IMG/VR virus record: IMGVR_UViG_3300031369_000001
Location: 1-64,000 of that record
From: a virus
Length of the DNA stretch: 64,000 nucleotides
Reading direction: 5' to 3' (one strand)
Shown here in pieces: positions 8,860 to 16,934 of the stretch. The translations under genes and the position numbers were made by a program. Position 1 is the stretch's first letter. Each line of letters starts with the position of its first letter. The notes below the pieces were generated by a model. That model was not told the origin of the DNA and ran no database searches. It worked only from the letters and a program-made list of their open reading frames with translations.

Positions 8860-9823
8860 TAGTAAATCTGTCTTTAATAAAATTAGGTTTGTAGTGAATC
8901 CATCTGGAGTATTTGTCACTGATGGAATATGTTCTTCTTTTGCTTATATAGACTCTCCTTTATTAGATTGTTTAGTGGATGCTTCAATAGTGTCTGAAGC
9001 AGTAAAGGACAAAGGTGATTTAGAATTTAGTACAACATTTGACGGAACTAATCGTGTATGTCTTATGGGTAAATCCAATTATTACTATTTAGATTGTCTA
9101 CCAGACGTATATCCATTGCCTATTTATCCTAAAAGTGATTATCAATTTATTAGTATGGATATATGTAAATTGAATAGTGTTATTTTTGGCGCTTCTAAAT
9201 CTTCTAAGGCAAATGGATTTCCTTATTTACATTTTACTAAAGACTATATTGAAGCAACCGATGGAAATAGATTAGTTAGATTAGAGGAAATGAGTTTTCC
9301 TTATGAAGACATAATTATTCCCATTGAATTGTTTAATAAATGGCCTAAAAAAGTGAAATGTGGTGCAGTGTATAAAGATGATTACTTTTTGTATTTTATG
9401 TTGGATAGTATTATTCGTATAGTTGCTTTAGGGGATAGAAAATATCCTAATACAGAGATAGCTACAAAGTATAAATATGAGCACCATACTATTGTAAATA
9501 GAAAACAATTATTAGATGTAGTTAAACAAGCTTCTAATGTTTCAGATATAAATGGTATTTCTTTTAATATTATTGATAGAAAAATAGAAATAAAAGCTTT
9601 AGGAATTGATACTGTTTCAGATTCTTACATTGGTAATGTAGGTATTATTGATGGATCTACTGATATCTCATTTAATGTAGGAATTAATGGTGTAATGATA
9701 TACCAATGTCTATCGCATATTAAATCTGATGTAGTTGAATTAATATATAATAAATATCCATCTCCTTTAGTAATTAAAGGCGATAATATTACTATGTATA
9801 TTTGGCCGTTAATTAATGAATAA
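8807..9823 (+). CDS. sliding-clamp-like protein (DnaN fold)
   Basis: A 338-aa protein with the alternating strand/helix pattern of bacterial beta clamps. Suggestive segments are KSVFNKIRF near the N-terminus, YIEATDGNRLVR (the xxATDxxRL signature of domain 2), and a C-terminal VVELIYNKYPSPLVIKGDNITMYIWPL like the DnaN end. A clamp would tether the phage polymerase to DNA and can also drive late transcription in T4-like phages. The polymerase is not in this window. Assignment rests on these motifs and length. Confidence 0.7.
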   Translation: MELKPALKGMLSLLTKDSSKSVFNKIRFVVNPSGVFVTDGICSSFAYIDSPLLDCLVDASIVSEAVKDKGDLEFSTTFDGTNRVCLMGKSNYYYLDCLPDVYPLPIYPKSDYQFISMDICKLNSVIFGASKSSKANGFPYLHFTKDYIEATDGNRLVRLEEMSFPYEDIIIPIELFNKWPKKVKCGAVYKDDYFLYFMLDSIIRIVALGDRKYPNTEIATKYKYEHHTIVNRKQLLDVVKQASNVSDINGISFNIIDRKIEIKALGIDTVSDSYIGNVGIIDGSTDISFNVGINGVMIYQCLSHIKSDVVELIYNKYPSPLVIKGDNITMYIWPLINE

Positions 9824-9990
9824 TGGACAAGAAACCTAAAAAGGATTGTTATTTTGATGAAAAACGTGGTATAGTAATTCACGTATATGAAATACATGCA
9901 TGGAAATGTAATTGTGGGAAAAAGACAAATAGGGTTCCAATAAAAGATGATTTTTCAGTTTTTTTATTTGGAAAGGGTTTAGGTAAATAG
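9823..9990 (+). CDS. small zinc-type protein with VPIK motif
   Basis: A 55-aa protein (MDKKPKKDCYFDEK...) with a single CNCGK knuckle followed at once by TNRVPIKDD, the recurrent basic motif. It overlaps the clamp stop codon (TAATG) and abuts the next gene. No family recognised. Confidence 0.6.
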   Translation: MDKKPKKDCYFDEKRGIVIHVYEIHAWKCNCGKKTNRVPIKDDFSVFLFGKGLGK

Positions 9991-10191
9991 ATGGAAGAAT
10001 CAGCTGTTTCAATGAGTAAATGTACTTTGCTTAAAAAATCAGGTAAAGCGGTTTACGTAGATACCCCTGATTTTGGTTACAAATGGGTTCCCTATAAGGT
10101 TATCCATGATGATTCTGATTTACATGAAAAATGTACGTTAGGATTTGAAGGTGAGTTAAAAATAAAAGAATCATGGCTTTCAAAACTATAA
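9991..10191 (+). CDS. hypothetical small protein
   Basis: A 66-aa protein starting MEESAVSMSKCTLL; the internal ATG at 10012 is an alternative start. Mixed charge, no membrane segment, no recognised family. It begins immediately after the preceding stop. Confidence 0.5.
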   Translation: MEESAVSMSKCTLLKKSGKAVYVDTPDFGYKWVPYKVIHDDSDLHEKCTLGFEGELKIKESWLSKL

Positions 10192-10203
10192 GGAGGTAAG
10201 CCA

Positions 10204-10491
10204 ATGAAACGAACTATAATTATTTGTTTATGTTTAATTGTAATTTGTATAGTGTATGCTTGTGCATTCTTTCAAGGCATTGATCGTGAAAAAGTGAATC
10301 AATGCGCCGAAGATTGTACTCTATCCTACGTAAAAAATATTGATGCGTTAAACGATGTAATGGATAAAAAATTGTTGACAGAAGCAGGATTACGTTTTTC
10401 TAATTGTATGATTCAGTGTACTGATGCAACGGATTATGTTTTCGAGTATATTAGTAACGCTGTTAATAATAGAAACGTACAATTGAAATAA
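10204..10491 (+). CDS. small predicted lipoprotein or membrane-anchored protein
   Basis: A 95-aa protein with a classic N-terminal signal MKRTIIICLCLIVICIVYAC, where VYAC can serve as a lipobox. The exported part has four cysteines spaced as CAEDC and CMIQC, suggesting disulphides in the periplasm. AGGAGG precedes the ATG. Function unknown; it could modify the host envelope. Confidence 0.6.
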   Translation: MKRTIIICLCLIVICIVYACAFFQGIDREKVNQCAEDCTLSYVKNIDALNDVMDKKLLTEAGLRFSNCMIQCTDATDYVFEYISNAVNNRNVQLK

Positions 10492-10494
10492 ATT

Positions 10495-10671
10495 ATGAAA
10501 ATTTCTACCAGTATATTATATACGGATTATTTTCATTTTGTAGATGACTTAGTGACCTTTAAAAATAGGTTGGTAACTAGTGTATTTGTAGGAATAGATT
10601 TATCGGAAGAACCTATTTATACTACTAAGATTATCAACAATTATGAAAAGGTTACTTTTCATGAAAAATAA
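10495..10671 (+). CDS. hypothetical small protein before terminase
   Basis: A 58-aa protein (MKISTSILYTDYFHF...) filling the gap between the lipoprotein and the terminase, with a one-base stop/start overlap (TAATG) with terL. The tight fit supports it as real. No family recognised. Confidence 0.5.
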   Translation: MKISTSILYTDYFHFVDDLVTFKNRLVTSVFVGIDLSEEPIYTTKIINNYEKVTFHEK

Positions 10672-12599
10672 TGCAGCGTATTCCTATAATAAATACTACT
10701 CCTTTAACTAATCCATTTAAACGGATAGCTATTCCCTTTATAGATAGAAATACTACTATTGCTAATTCATATGAATTACTATTAGCTTCACTTGAATCTA
10801 ATTTTAATTATGAAATAGTTGAAGAAGATTTAACTGAAGAAGAATCTAATTTTGATTATGAAGATATTAATCCTGAATGTGAAATAAAGTTAGATGAATT
10901 AGATAAGCAAATGATACTTGAATCAGTTGCTTATTTTGCAGATTCTATTTTAACGGGGCCTATTGAGCCTCCTTATAATGGTAGATTTTTAATTGGTGAC
11001 CACCACCTTGAATGGGATGAATTAATTGCTTATAATAATAGAATTTGTATATTGAGTGCTAGAGATCACGGTAAGTCATATTTTTTTGATTTTGCTTACC
11101 CAATTAGACAAGCAATTAAATATCCTGGAGAATGCGGGTTTATTTTTTCAGCTACCCAATCACAGGCATCTGAATTTTTAGAAATGATTAAGATTGAAAT
11201 TGAGACTAATCCTAAATTACAATATTTAGTTCCTAAAAAGAAATCTTCATGGGGTTCTAAAAAAATTACGTTAGCAAATGGACATAGGATATATGCTAGG
11301 GGTTTTGGTGTGCGTGTTCGAGGTGCACACCCTAGATGGATTGTAGTAGATGACGGGCTTAACGATGAAACTGCTTGGAGTGAGACAGTTAGAAATAAAC
11401 AAAATGATTATTTCTTTAATGCTATTTCAAACATGGTTACTCCTTCAGGCCAAATAATTGTAGTAGGTACCCCATTTCATATAAATGATTTATATGGGGA
11501 ATTACAAAAAAATAAACAATATGTTTTTAAGATGTATCCGGCTGAATCTAATCCAGGAGAAATTGCTAATAATATTCTTTGGCCAGATAGATATTCATTA
11601 GAGCGTTTACTTACTAAAAAAGATGAAATAGGACTTATTAGATATGGTAGGGAATTTTTAGTTTCTCCAATTAGTGATGAAATGAGTTTATTCCCAATTA
11701 GTCTATTTAGAGGTAATCCCGTTGAACAATTTAGTTTAAAGTTAGGGATGCCTTTACAATTTTGGTTAGATAAAGGGATTGTTCCTTATGCCGGGGTTGA
11801 TTTCGCCATTTCATCCACTGTCCAGGCAGATTATACGGTTATTATTATTTTAGGTTTAGACAATTTTGGAAATAGATGGTTGATCGATATGTTTCGAAAG
11901 AAAGGATTGCCTTATAGAGAACAGCAATCTGAAATTAATAGAATGGGACGTATATATGATCCTGGATTAATGACTTTAGAAGCAAATCAAATGCAACGAA
12001 TTTTTGGAGACGAATTAATAAGGGAAACTGATTTACCTATTTATAAATTTGTAACTACTGCGCAAAATAAAAATTCATTAGAATTTGGTGTTCCTGAATT
12101 ACGTGTATTGTTTGAAAATGGTAAATTTAGAATTCCTCGAGGAGATGCCCATAGTATTGAGTTAACGGATATATTGATTGATGAATTTAGATCAATGACT
12201 TTTTTAGATGGTAGGGTTCAATCAGTTGGCCAGCATGATGACACCGTTTTAGCTTGTTGGTTATGCAATCAAGCAATTAAACGAGGTGCTTTTGGTTTTA
12301 GTTTTGGTGATGACGTTGAGATAGAACCTCGTAGATCTAATTTAATGGATAATGTAGCAGCGACTGATTCTAAAATATCTAATGCAGATCTAGAAGAAAA
12401 GAAAAAATATGTTATTAATAATATTAAGAAAGGAAATGGTATTATTTGCAATGAATACGACTATCCTATATACAGAGATATTTTACACGAAATAGCTGGA
12501 GAAAGTATTGATGGATGTTCAGAAATACATAGTATTATTGCCTTACAAGAAATAAAGCGATTGGATGATCAATATAATTTTGGAATAGGAGGTTTTTGA
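10671..12599 (+). CDS. terL: large terminase subunit
   Basis: A 642-aa packaging motor. Walker A is SARDHGKS (129-136), Walker B plus catalytic acid is WIVVDDGLNDE (223-233), and a coupling motif GTPFH is near 266-270. The RNase H-like nuclease has D377 in YAGVDFAIS, an LEANQ segment near 437-441 and the C-terminal QHDDTVLA. It cuts concatemers and pumps DNA into the prohead. The N-terminus MQRIPIINTTPLTNPFKRIAIP holds two copies of the recurrent basic motif and the extra N-terminal 80 residues are longer than usual. It sits far from the portal (27 kb). Confidence 0.92.
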   Translation: MQRIPIINTTPLTNPFKRIAIPFIDRNTTIANSYELLLASLESNFNYEIVEEDLTEEESNFDYEDINPECEIKLDELDKQMILESVAYFADSILTGPIEPPYNGRFLIGDHHLEWDELIAYNNRICILSARDHGKSYFFDFAYPIRQAIKYPGECGFIFSATQSQASEFLEMIKIEIETNPKLQYLVPKKKSSWGSKKITLANGHRIYARGFGVRVRGAHPRWIVVDDGLNDETAWSETVRNKQNDYFFNAISNMVTPSGQIIVVGTPFHINDLYGELQKNKQYVFKMYPAESNPGEIANNILWPDRYSLERLLTKKDEIGLIRYGREFLVSPISDEMSLFPISLFRGNPVEQFSLKLGMPLQFWLDKGIVPYAGVDFAISSTVQADYTVIIILGLDNFGNRWLIDMFRKKGLPYREQQSEINRMGRIYDPGLMTLEANQMQRIFGDELIRETDLPIYKFVTTAQNKNSLEFGVPELRVLFENGKFRIPRGDAHSIELTDILIDEFRSMTFLDGRVQSVGQHDDTVLACWLCNQAIKRGAFGFSFGDDVEIEPRRSNLMDNVAATDSKISNADLEEKKKYVINNIKKGNGIICNEYDYPIYRDILHEIAGESIDGCSEIHSIIALQEIKRLDDQYNFGIGGF

Positions 12600-12772
12600 T
12601 GTTTGATGAGAAATGCGATTGTAAAAAACGGGAATTAGATGGTTTATGCAGGTATAAGTTTATAAAGGATGACAAAGAAGTGTTGTGTTGCGATCATAAT
12701 AGAAGAAAGGTTATTAATTGTATTGAAGAAGAACGTCAATTATTTATTTTTAGAAAACGGCGGAATAAATGA
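12599..12772 (+). CDS. small cysteine-rich basic protein
   Basis: A 57-aa protein with CDCKK near the N-terminus, LCCDH in the middle and a basic end IFRKRRNK. It overlaps terL at TGATG after an AGGAGG site and the next gene at ATGA. Possibly zinc-binding. No family recognised. Confidence 0.55.
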   Translation: MFDEKCDCKKRELDGLCRYKFIKDDKEVLCCDHNRRKVINCIEEERQLFIFRKRRNK

Positions 12773-13215
12773 ATAATGTAAAAGAAAAAAGTGTAAAACT
12801 ATATATCCTCAAGTATATTTATAGAGAAGTAAGGGATAAGCCTATACCTACTCCCTTTTTATATCATAAAGCATCTGCTATATTAGGTATACCTAAAAAA
12901 CAAATGGGAAATTGGTTACATATATTAGTAAATGAAGGATTATTAAACCGTTTAAAAAAGTCAGAAAAATCAAATAAAAGTCATCATTACGTTTTAACGC
13001 AAAAGGGGTGCCAGTTTATCAACAATGGAATAATGACCACAGTATATAAACCTAAACATAAAATAGATTATTGCTATAACTGTAATGTAAAGACTACGTT
13101 ATATCTATACAAGTCTCAATATTACTGCGGAAAGTGTCTGCGACAAGGAGATGAATTTGAGGAAGATCTTAGACTAGAGGATTATATCTACAAAGGGGTT
13201 GGCTATATTTGGTAA
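12769..13215 (+). CDS. winged-helix protein with C-terminal zinc ribbon
   Basis: A 148-aa protein. Residues about 10-80 predict a winged helix: YILKYIYREVRD, then ILGIPKKQMGNWLHILVNEGLLNRLKK as the recognition helix, and HHYVLTQKGCQFI as wing. A zinc ribbon CYNC...CGKC occupies about 102-123. It is a likely transcription regulator and is the last gene before the regulatory gap at 13.2-13.4 kb. Confidence 0.65.
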   Translation: MNNVKEKSVKLYILKYIYREVRDKPIPTPFLYHKASAILGIPKKQMGNWLHILVNEGLLNRLKKSEKSNKSHHYVLTQKGCQFINNGIMTTVYKPKHKIDYCYNCNVKTTLYLYKSQYYCGKCLRQGDEFEEDLRLEDYIYKGVGYIW

Positions 13216-13299
13216 GTGCGCAAACTTTTCATAAGTTATTACCTTTTTACCTATTTAGTATCATATTGAAATTATTATATTTTTATAAGTTGCGCACTT
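13214..13299 (+). promoter_or_regulatory. inverted-repeat pair, candidate activator sites
   Basis: AAGTGCGCAAACTT (13214-13227) and, inverted, AAGTTGCGCACTT (13287-13299) flank an AT-rich stretch 115-200 bp upstream of the -24/-12 element. That is the usual place for enhancer-binding-protein sites. The segment GCAAACTTTTCATAA (13220-13234) recurs with one mismatch at 52990-53004 near the other sigma-54-like promoters. Confidence 0.45.
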
Positions 13300-13412
13300 T
13301 TTGCGTAGTTGAGGTATGCAAAAAGTATTATATTTAAGTATATACTTACCTAAATATTATTTCTAAGTACCTTAAATCATTAGTTTTTATTTTTTAACCT
13401 TATTTACTTGCT

Positions 13413-13430
13413 TTGGTATACCGTTTGCAC
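13413..13430 (+). promoter_or_regulatory. sigma-54-type (-24/-12) promoter-like element
   Basis: TTTGGTATACCGTTTGCA has GG at 13415-13416 and GC at 13427-13428, exactly 12 bp apart, the hallmark of sigma-54 promoters (TGGCAY-N5-TTGCA). Transcription would start near 13440. The downstream leader and ribosome site resemble those of the promoter at 53056, which supports a real shared promoter. It would drive the accessory run from 13.5 kb. Confidence 0.6.
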
Positions 13431-13475
13431 TAACATAAGGGTATGAGCTGCGAGGCAACAACAAAGGAGAAGAAA

Positions 13476-13700
13476 ATGAAAACGTATCGAGACTTCAAAA
13501 AAGCGCTTGAAGATTTTAGGGACTGTGGTGAGGCGATGAACTATTACGCAGGTTTATGGTTCGTCGGAACGGCGCAGTCTATAGGAGAGATGACTACTTC
13601 TTCTGCAAAACATGCCACGGAATTCGCTCTCGCAATTGGGGGAATGTCGAAGGAGGAAATCCGAGAGGAGTTAGCTGATTGGTGTGAGGTGTCGAAATGA
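13476..13700 (+). CDS. hypothetical protein, first gene of accessory operon
   Basis: A 74-aa protein from the ATG at 13476, six bases after AAAGGAG; the in-frame ATG at 13443 lies almost at the predicted transcript start and has no ribosome site. The sequence MKTYRDFKKALEDFRDCGEAMNYYAGLWFVG is helical with no recognised domain. Its position next to a promoter resembles early phage genes. Confidence 0.6.
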   Translation: MKTYRDFKKALEDFRDCGEAMNYYAGLWFVGTAQSIGEMTTSSAKHATEFALAIGGMSKEEIREELADWCEVSK

Positions 13701-13843
13701 GACTGAATAGGACACAAGAGTATCTTGAGTTAGCCGTAAATCTTTTGGCCGACAAGGGACTTTCGCCTTGTCAGTGCGACGATTTTGACGAGTACGAGGA
13801 GGCGCTCATTGAGGTCGAGGGGGATGTTCTCTGGGCACAGTAG
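13697..13843 (+). CDS. hypothetical small acidic protein
   Basis: A 48-aa protein (MRLNRTQEYLELAVNLLADKG...) with an acidic second half. It begins at an ATGA overlap with the preceding gene, which supports translational coupling. Base composition rises in GC from here on. No family recognised. Confidence 0.5.
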   Translation: MRLNRTQEYLELAVNLLADKGLSPCQCDDFDEYEEALIEVEGDVLWAQ

Positions 13844-13960
13844 CTGGTGACTTCGACCTCCATCCGCTCGCCACTCCGTGGCGGGCGACGATGGGCGCCG
13901 AAAGGCAACCGAGGGCCAACCGTGGCCCGGCAAATGCGCGACAGGCGCAAGGAGATGGAT
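13844..13960 (+). repeat. GC-rich intergenic leader cassette A
   Basis: It contains a stem CGCCAC/GTGGCG (about 13869-13885), the phrase GATGGGCGCCGAA shared with the cassette at 14237, and GCGCGACAGGCGCAAGGAGA, shared exactly with the cassette at 14733 and ending in the ribosome site. It separates two small genes. Confidence 0.6.
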
Positions 13961-14236
13961 ATGAAAGTCTACACGATCGAGAAAAAAATGTCCGGAACCG
14001 GAACCATCCACGGCATCGCGAGCGAGCATTACGACAGGGAGATCAAGTTTCGGAACGGAATGAAATACGCGGTGGTCTTGGCTGCCTTTTACGGTGACTG
14101 CTACAGCACGCACAAGACCAAGGATGCCGCCGCAGACATGTCAAACTCCCAGGCCCGAGCGGGGTACAGTCACGTGGTACTAGACACCGAAGGCAACACC
14201 TATACCTCAAACGGATGGACATTGGTAGCCGACTGA
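13961..14236 (+). CDS. hypothetical protein in GC-rich block
   Basis: A 91-aa protein MKVYTIEKKMSGTGTIHGIASEHYDREIKF... The start at 13961 is set by AAGGAG six bases upstream; the longer frame upstream reads through the leader cassette. Mixed alpha/beta composition, no recognised family. Codons are GC-richer than in the rest of the window, suggesting transfer from another phage. Confidence 0.55.
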   Translation: MKVYTIEKKMSGTGTIHGIASEHYDREIKFRNGMKYAVVLAAFYGDCYSTHKTKDAAADMSNSQARAGYSHVVLDTEGNTYTSNGWTLVAD

Positions 14237-14309
14237 CCTTCGACCCCCACGCCGCCCCCCCGAAACTCGGGGGCGGCGATGGGCGCCGAACAAAAAAGGA
14301 GACTGAGAG
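14237..14309 (+). repeat. GC-rich intergenic leader cassette B with strong hairpin
   Basis: GCCGCCCCC and GGGGGCGGC form a 9-bp all-GC stem, followed by GATGGGCGCCGAA (shared with cassette A) and AAAAAAGGAG. There is no U-tract directly after the stem, so it may be an RNA-processing or attenuation element rather than a plain terminator. Confidence 0.6.
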
Positions 14310-14732
14310 ATGAGAGGTGTATTTTTTGGTAGAGAACAATTGCCGGACGGGATGGTTGGTATCGATTATGACGACGATTATGTGCAGCAACCAGGGAATT
14401 TGGTCGTCGTGTATTGCGAGATGGAGGATGAGGTAATCCCTCATACTGATAATGCATACCCGGCAGGTTTTTATCCACGGGACTACAAGTGCCCCTCGTA
14501 TATTGCGAGGATAAAAGCCTTAGAAGATGCCAAGGAGTGTATAGTGTGCCCAGACTGCGGACGAGAGCGCCTTATTGTTCCGCAGGATCCAGACTGTTTT
14601 GATGCTAGGATTGGTGGATACCCGCTCATGGTATTGAGGTGCCCCATATCTGCCGCGTGGAGAGGGCGGGCGGCGAGGGAGGTCGGCAGGTTATACAGAT
14701 ATCGTCCAACAGATATTGTTCCGGTTGACTGA
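14310..14732 (+). CDS. hypothetical protein with CxxC pair
   Basis: A 140-aa protein (MRGVFFGREQLPDGMVGIDYDDDYV...) with CIVCPDCGRERL near residues 72-83, a single zinc-knuckle-like pair, and an Arg-rich C-terminus (RGRAAREVGRLYRYRP). A good ribosome site AAAGGAG precedes it. No family recognised. Confidence 0.55.
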   Translation: MRGVFFGREQLPDGMVGIDYDDDYVQQPGNLVVVYCEMEDEVIPHTDNAYPAGFYPRDYKCPSYIARIKALEDAKECIVCPDCGRERLIVPQDPDCFDARIGGYPLMVLRCPISAAWRGRAAREVGRLYRYRPTDIVPVD

Positions 14733-14787
14733 CCCTCAGCCCCAAGTGGCCCGTTAAACGCGCGACAGGCGCAAGGAGAATAAAAAG
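14733..14787 (+). repeat. GC-rich intergenic leader cassette C
   Basis: It begins CCCTCAGCCCC after a TGA stop and contains GCGCGACAGGCGCAAGGAGA, identical to the end of cassette A. The repeat supplies the ribosome site of the next gene. Confidence 0.6.
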
Positions 14788-15387
14788 ATGAATATGGAAC
14801 CATATGGATTCGAAGGAATCCCAGATTGGAAAAGGGGATTTTTAACCTTTGACGTAGAGCATAATTGTAGCGGATACGTGTCCATGTGGATAGAGGGTTG
14901 CGGCATCTCCTCCATGTGGCTAGACGTAGTGAAGGAAGGGAAAAACCTCGGAGGGCTCATTCTGTACGAGGATGGAATAGTGTGTGGCGCAGGCGAATAC
15001 GCCACACACCCGAGGGAACTATACGATTGGGGGGATTACCTGTTATCGGAGGCAATCCGTCAAGACAACACCGTGGCGGACTGGGCCAGGAAATGGATTG
15101 ATGCCCCCGAAGAAACTGTGGCGCAATGGAAGAGATGTCGTCGATATTGGGCCGAACAGGTCGATTCTAAAGCCGTGGAAGAGATTTTACGATCTGGAGG
15201 AACGTGTAAAAAGCACGGCGAGATGTTTGAGATCGAACTGGAAAGTAACCCCAACCTAGTGGTTACTGATTGGCCGGACAGCGATTACGATTCGGGTTGG
15301 ACGCAGATCTCATGTAGGCCAGGGCCGCCTACCCATGTCGGTTCAATCAAATTAACGAAGCATACGCGAACCATGATCCACGACTGA
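14788..15387 (+). CDS. hypothetical protein in GC-rich block
   Basis: A 199-aa protein MNMEPYGFEGIPDWKRGFLTFDVEHNC... It is Trp-rich and acidic. Nothing diagnostic was seen. Start fixed by AAGGAG of cassette C, 12 bases upstream (slightly long). Confidence 0.55.
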   Translation: MNMEPYGFEGIPDWKRGFLTFDVEHNCSGYVSMWIEGCGISSMWLDVVKEGKNLGGLILYEDGIVCGAGEYATHPRELYDWGDYLLSEAIRQDNTVADWARKWIDAPEETVAQWKRCRRYWAEQVDSKAVEEILRSGGTCKKHGEMFEIELESNPNLVVTDWPDSDYDSGWTQISCRPGPPTHVGSIKLTKHTRTMIHD

Positions 15388-15451
15388 CCCTCGACTTCTA
15401 CTTCGCTCGTCCCCCTCAAGGCGGGTGTTGAAAGGCAGAAAGGAAAGTAAT
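15388..15451 (+). repeat. GC-rich intergenic leader cassette D
   Basis: It starts CCCTCGACTTC after the TGA stop, like cassettes B and C, then becomes AT-richer and ends in an AAAGGA ribosome site. It marks the right edge of the GC-rich repeats. Confidence 0.45.
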
Positions 15452-15688
15452 ATGTATCAGGTAATAGATTGTGCTAGAGGAAATGTGATCGATAGTCAGT
15501 GGGATGATTTCGATGACGCTCTCGTGAGGGCAGGGGAGCTTGCTGCTGAACAGGCTATTGAGGATGTCGAGGTATCGACCTATGAGAATGGTGATGACCC
15601 TCGACGCGGCCCGGGGAACTGGGAGGCGGGGGCGTGTCCGTATGGTGATGGAGGTGGATATTGGACGCATGTTGAATGGGTTGACTGA
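15452..15688 (+). CDS. hypothetical protein
   Basis: A 78-aa protein from the ATG at 15452 (MYQVIDCARGNVIDSQWDDF), which has AAAGGA upstream. An acidic helical middle and a Gly/aromatic end (GDGGGYWTHVEWVD). Possibly a small regulator of host metabolism; no family recognised. Confidence 0.5.
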   Translation: MYQVIDCARGNVIDSQWDDFDDALVRAGELAAEQAIEDVEVSTYENGDDPRRGPGNWEAGACPYGDGGGYWTHVEWVD

Positions 15689-15737
15689 TTTTGACTTTGT
15701 CAAGTGATTGTTGAGGATGAAAAGAAAGGATTTGAAT

Positions 15738-15896
15738 ATGTCATTAGATATTAATTCATATACAGGAGCCCTTGTGTTTTGGTGTCCGGATTGTGGAGCA
15801 CAAGTTGATGAGATGGAAGATAAATGCCCCAATTGTGATTATGATGGTGTGGATGGTTGGGAACCGTCTCCGCCTGCAATAATGGAAGTTTACTAG
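15738..15896 (+). CDS. small zinc-ribbon protein
   Basis: A 52-aa protein from the ATG at 15738 (MSLDINSYTGALVFWCPDCG), preceded by AAAGGA. Two CxxC knuckles, CPDC and CPNC 18 residues apart, make a rubredoxin-like zinc ribbon. Acidic C-terminus. Function unknown. Confidence 0.6.
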   Translation: MSLDINSYTGALVFWCPDCGAQVDEMEDKCPNCDYDGVDGWEPSPPAIMEVY

Positions 15897-15929
15897 GCCT
15901 AAATGGGTGATGAAAGAAGGAGAAGTGTA

Positions 15930-16445
15930 ATGATTAACAAACTTCATAATTCTCTTGCCTTAGCGAGAGAATTCCTTGAAATAGGCGTTATAAATAGCGT
16001 CTCAAAATATTTAGAAGATGCAATGTCAATTGTAGATGATCTTGTGATTGACATTAAAAGCATTAACGACAATCTCCTGACATCTCAGGAGAATGTAGAA
16101 AAACTGTCTGAGACGTTGTCGCGATTATTCTACGACAAGCAACAAAATGAAAATGAAATCAGATTACTTAAAAAAGAAAATTCTCGCGTAAGGCGCGAGT
16201 ATATGGTCTTTAAAGATCATGCGGAAAAAGAATTGTCCCAAGCTCGTTTGTATTGGCATGCAGGGTATAAATCAGAGCAAAATGCTCGTAACTCAGTACG
16301 CCTTTCCTACGAAAGGGAGTGTTTACTATCAGAGATAGCGTACGAGAATAGACAGTTAAAGGAGAAGATGTCATGTGTAAAGAAGTTAGCGGAGCCCGTG
16401 AAATTAAAATTGGTCCATTGCCAGTTTTCATCGAAGATTGCGTAA
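15930..16445 (+). CDS. coiled-coil protein
   Basis: A 171-aa protein from the ATG at 15930 (AAGGAG upstream). The region after residue 40 is an almost unbroken heptad-rich coiled coil (DIKSINDNLLTSQENVEKLSETL...). No catalytic motif. The last 73 bp overlap the next gene in another frame. Possibly a structural or scaffold-type protein, or an antagonist of a host complex. Confidence 0.55.
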   Translation: MINKLHNSLALAREFLEIGVINSVSKYLEDAMSIVDDLVIDIKSINDNLLTSQENVEKLSETLSRLFYDKQQNENEIRLLKKENSRVRREYMVFKDHAEKELSQARLYWHAGYKSEQNARNSVRLSYERECLLSEIAYENRQLKEKMSCVKKLAEPVKLKLVHCQFSSKIA

Positions 16446-16906
16446 TAGGGGAAACGTGGGGAGATATTCTTCCTGAAAAAATTAACGGAGAATGGTTTGA
16501 CCAATTTGGCCACTCTGTAACTCGTGAATTAGGGGGATGGTTTGTATATTTAAATACAGACGACGATCGTGTATTCTATATAGCGTGTGATCTTGCAAAA
16601 GAATTTGTGGGGCCACAAGCATGCTCTAGCTCTGGATCCCATTATATATTAAGCGATGGAAATTGGCACATTTCAACATTGGATGCTATAGAAATTCGAA
16701 ATATTGCATCCTCTATGAATATACCAATAGAAGTCGTCAATGATGCGATTATTCATCTAAGAATGACTGACACTGAAAGGGTGAATGAGTCAGATCATGA
16801 CGCGCTAGAGTCTTTTCCGCGCGGAAGATACTATGCTCGAGGGGGAGGAGTACATCTAGACGGAAAACCTTGTGGGCCATCTTGTCCACAAGGTAGATAT
16901 AGGTAG
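16373..16906 (+). CDS. hypothetical protein with cysteine tail
   Basis: A 177-aa protein starting at the ATG after AAAGGAGAAG. Mixed alpha/beta, acidic, with a C-terminus GGGVHLDGKPCGPSCPQGRYR. No family recognised. Overlaps the preceding coiled-coil gene by 73 bp. Confidence 0.5.
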   Translation: MCKEVSGAREIKIGPLPVFIEDCVIGETWGDILPEKINGEWFDQFGHSVTRELGGWFVYLNTDDDRVFYIACDLAKEFVGPQACSSSGSHYILSDGNWHISTLDAIEIRNIASSMNIPIEVVNDAIIHLRMTDTERVNESDHDALESFPRGRYYARGGGVHLDGKPCGPSCPQGRYR

Positions 16907-16934
16907 AATGAAAAGAAGGACGTGGGGTATTAAA

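Noticed and set aside
14043-14803. Several minus-strand frames in the GC-rich block
   Set aside because: They span stop regions and leader cassettes of the plus-strand genes and have no ribosome sites; they are products of the high GC content.
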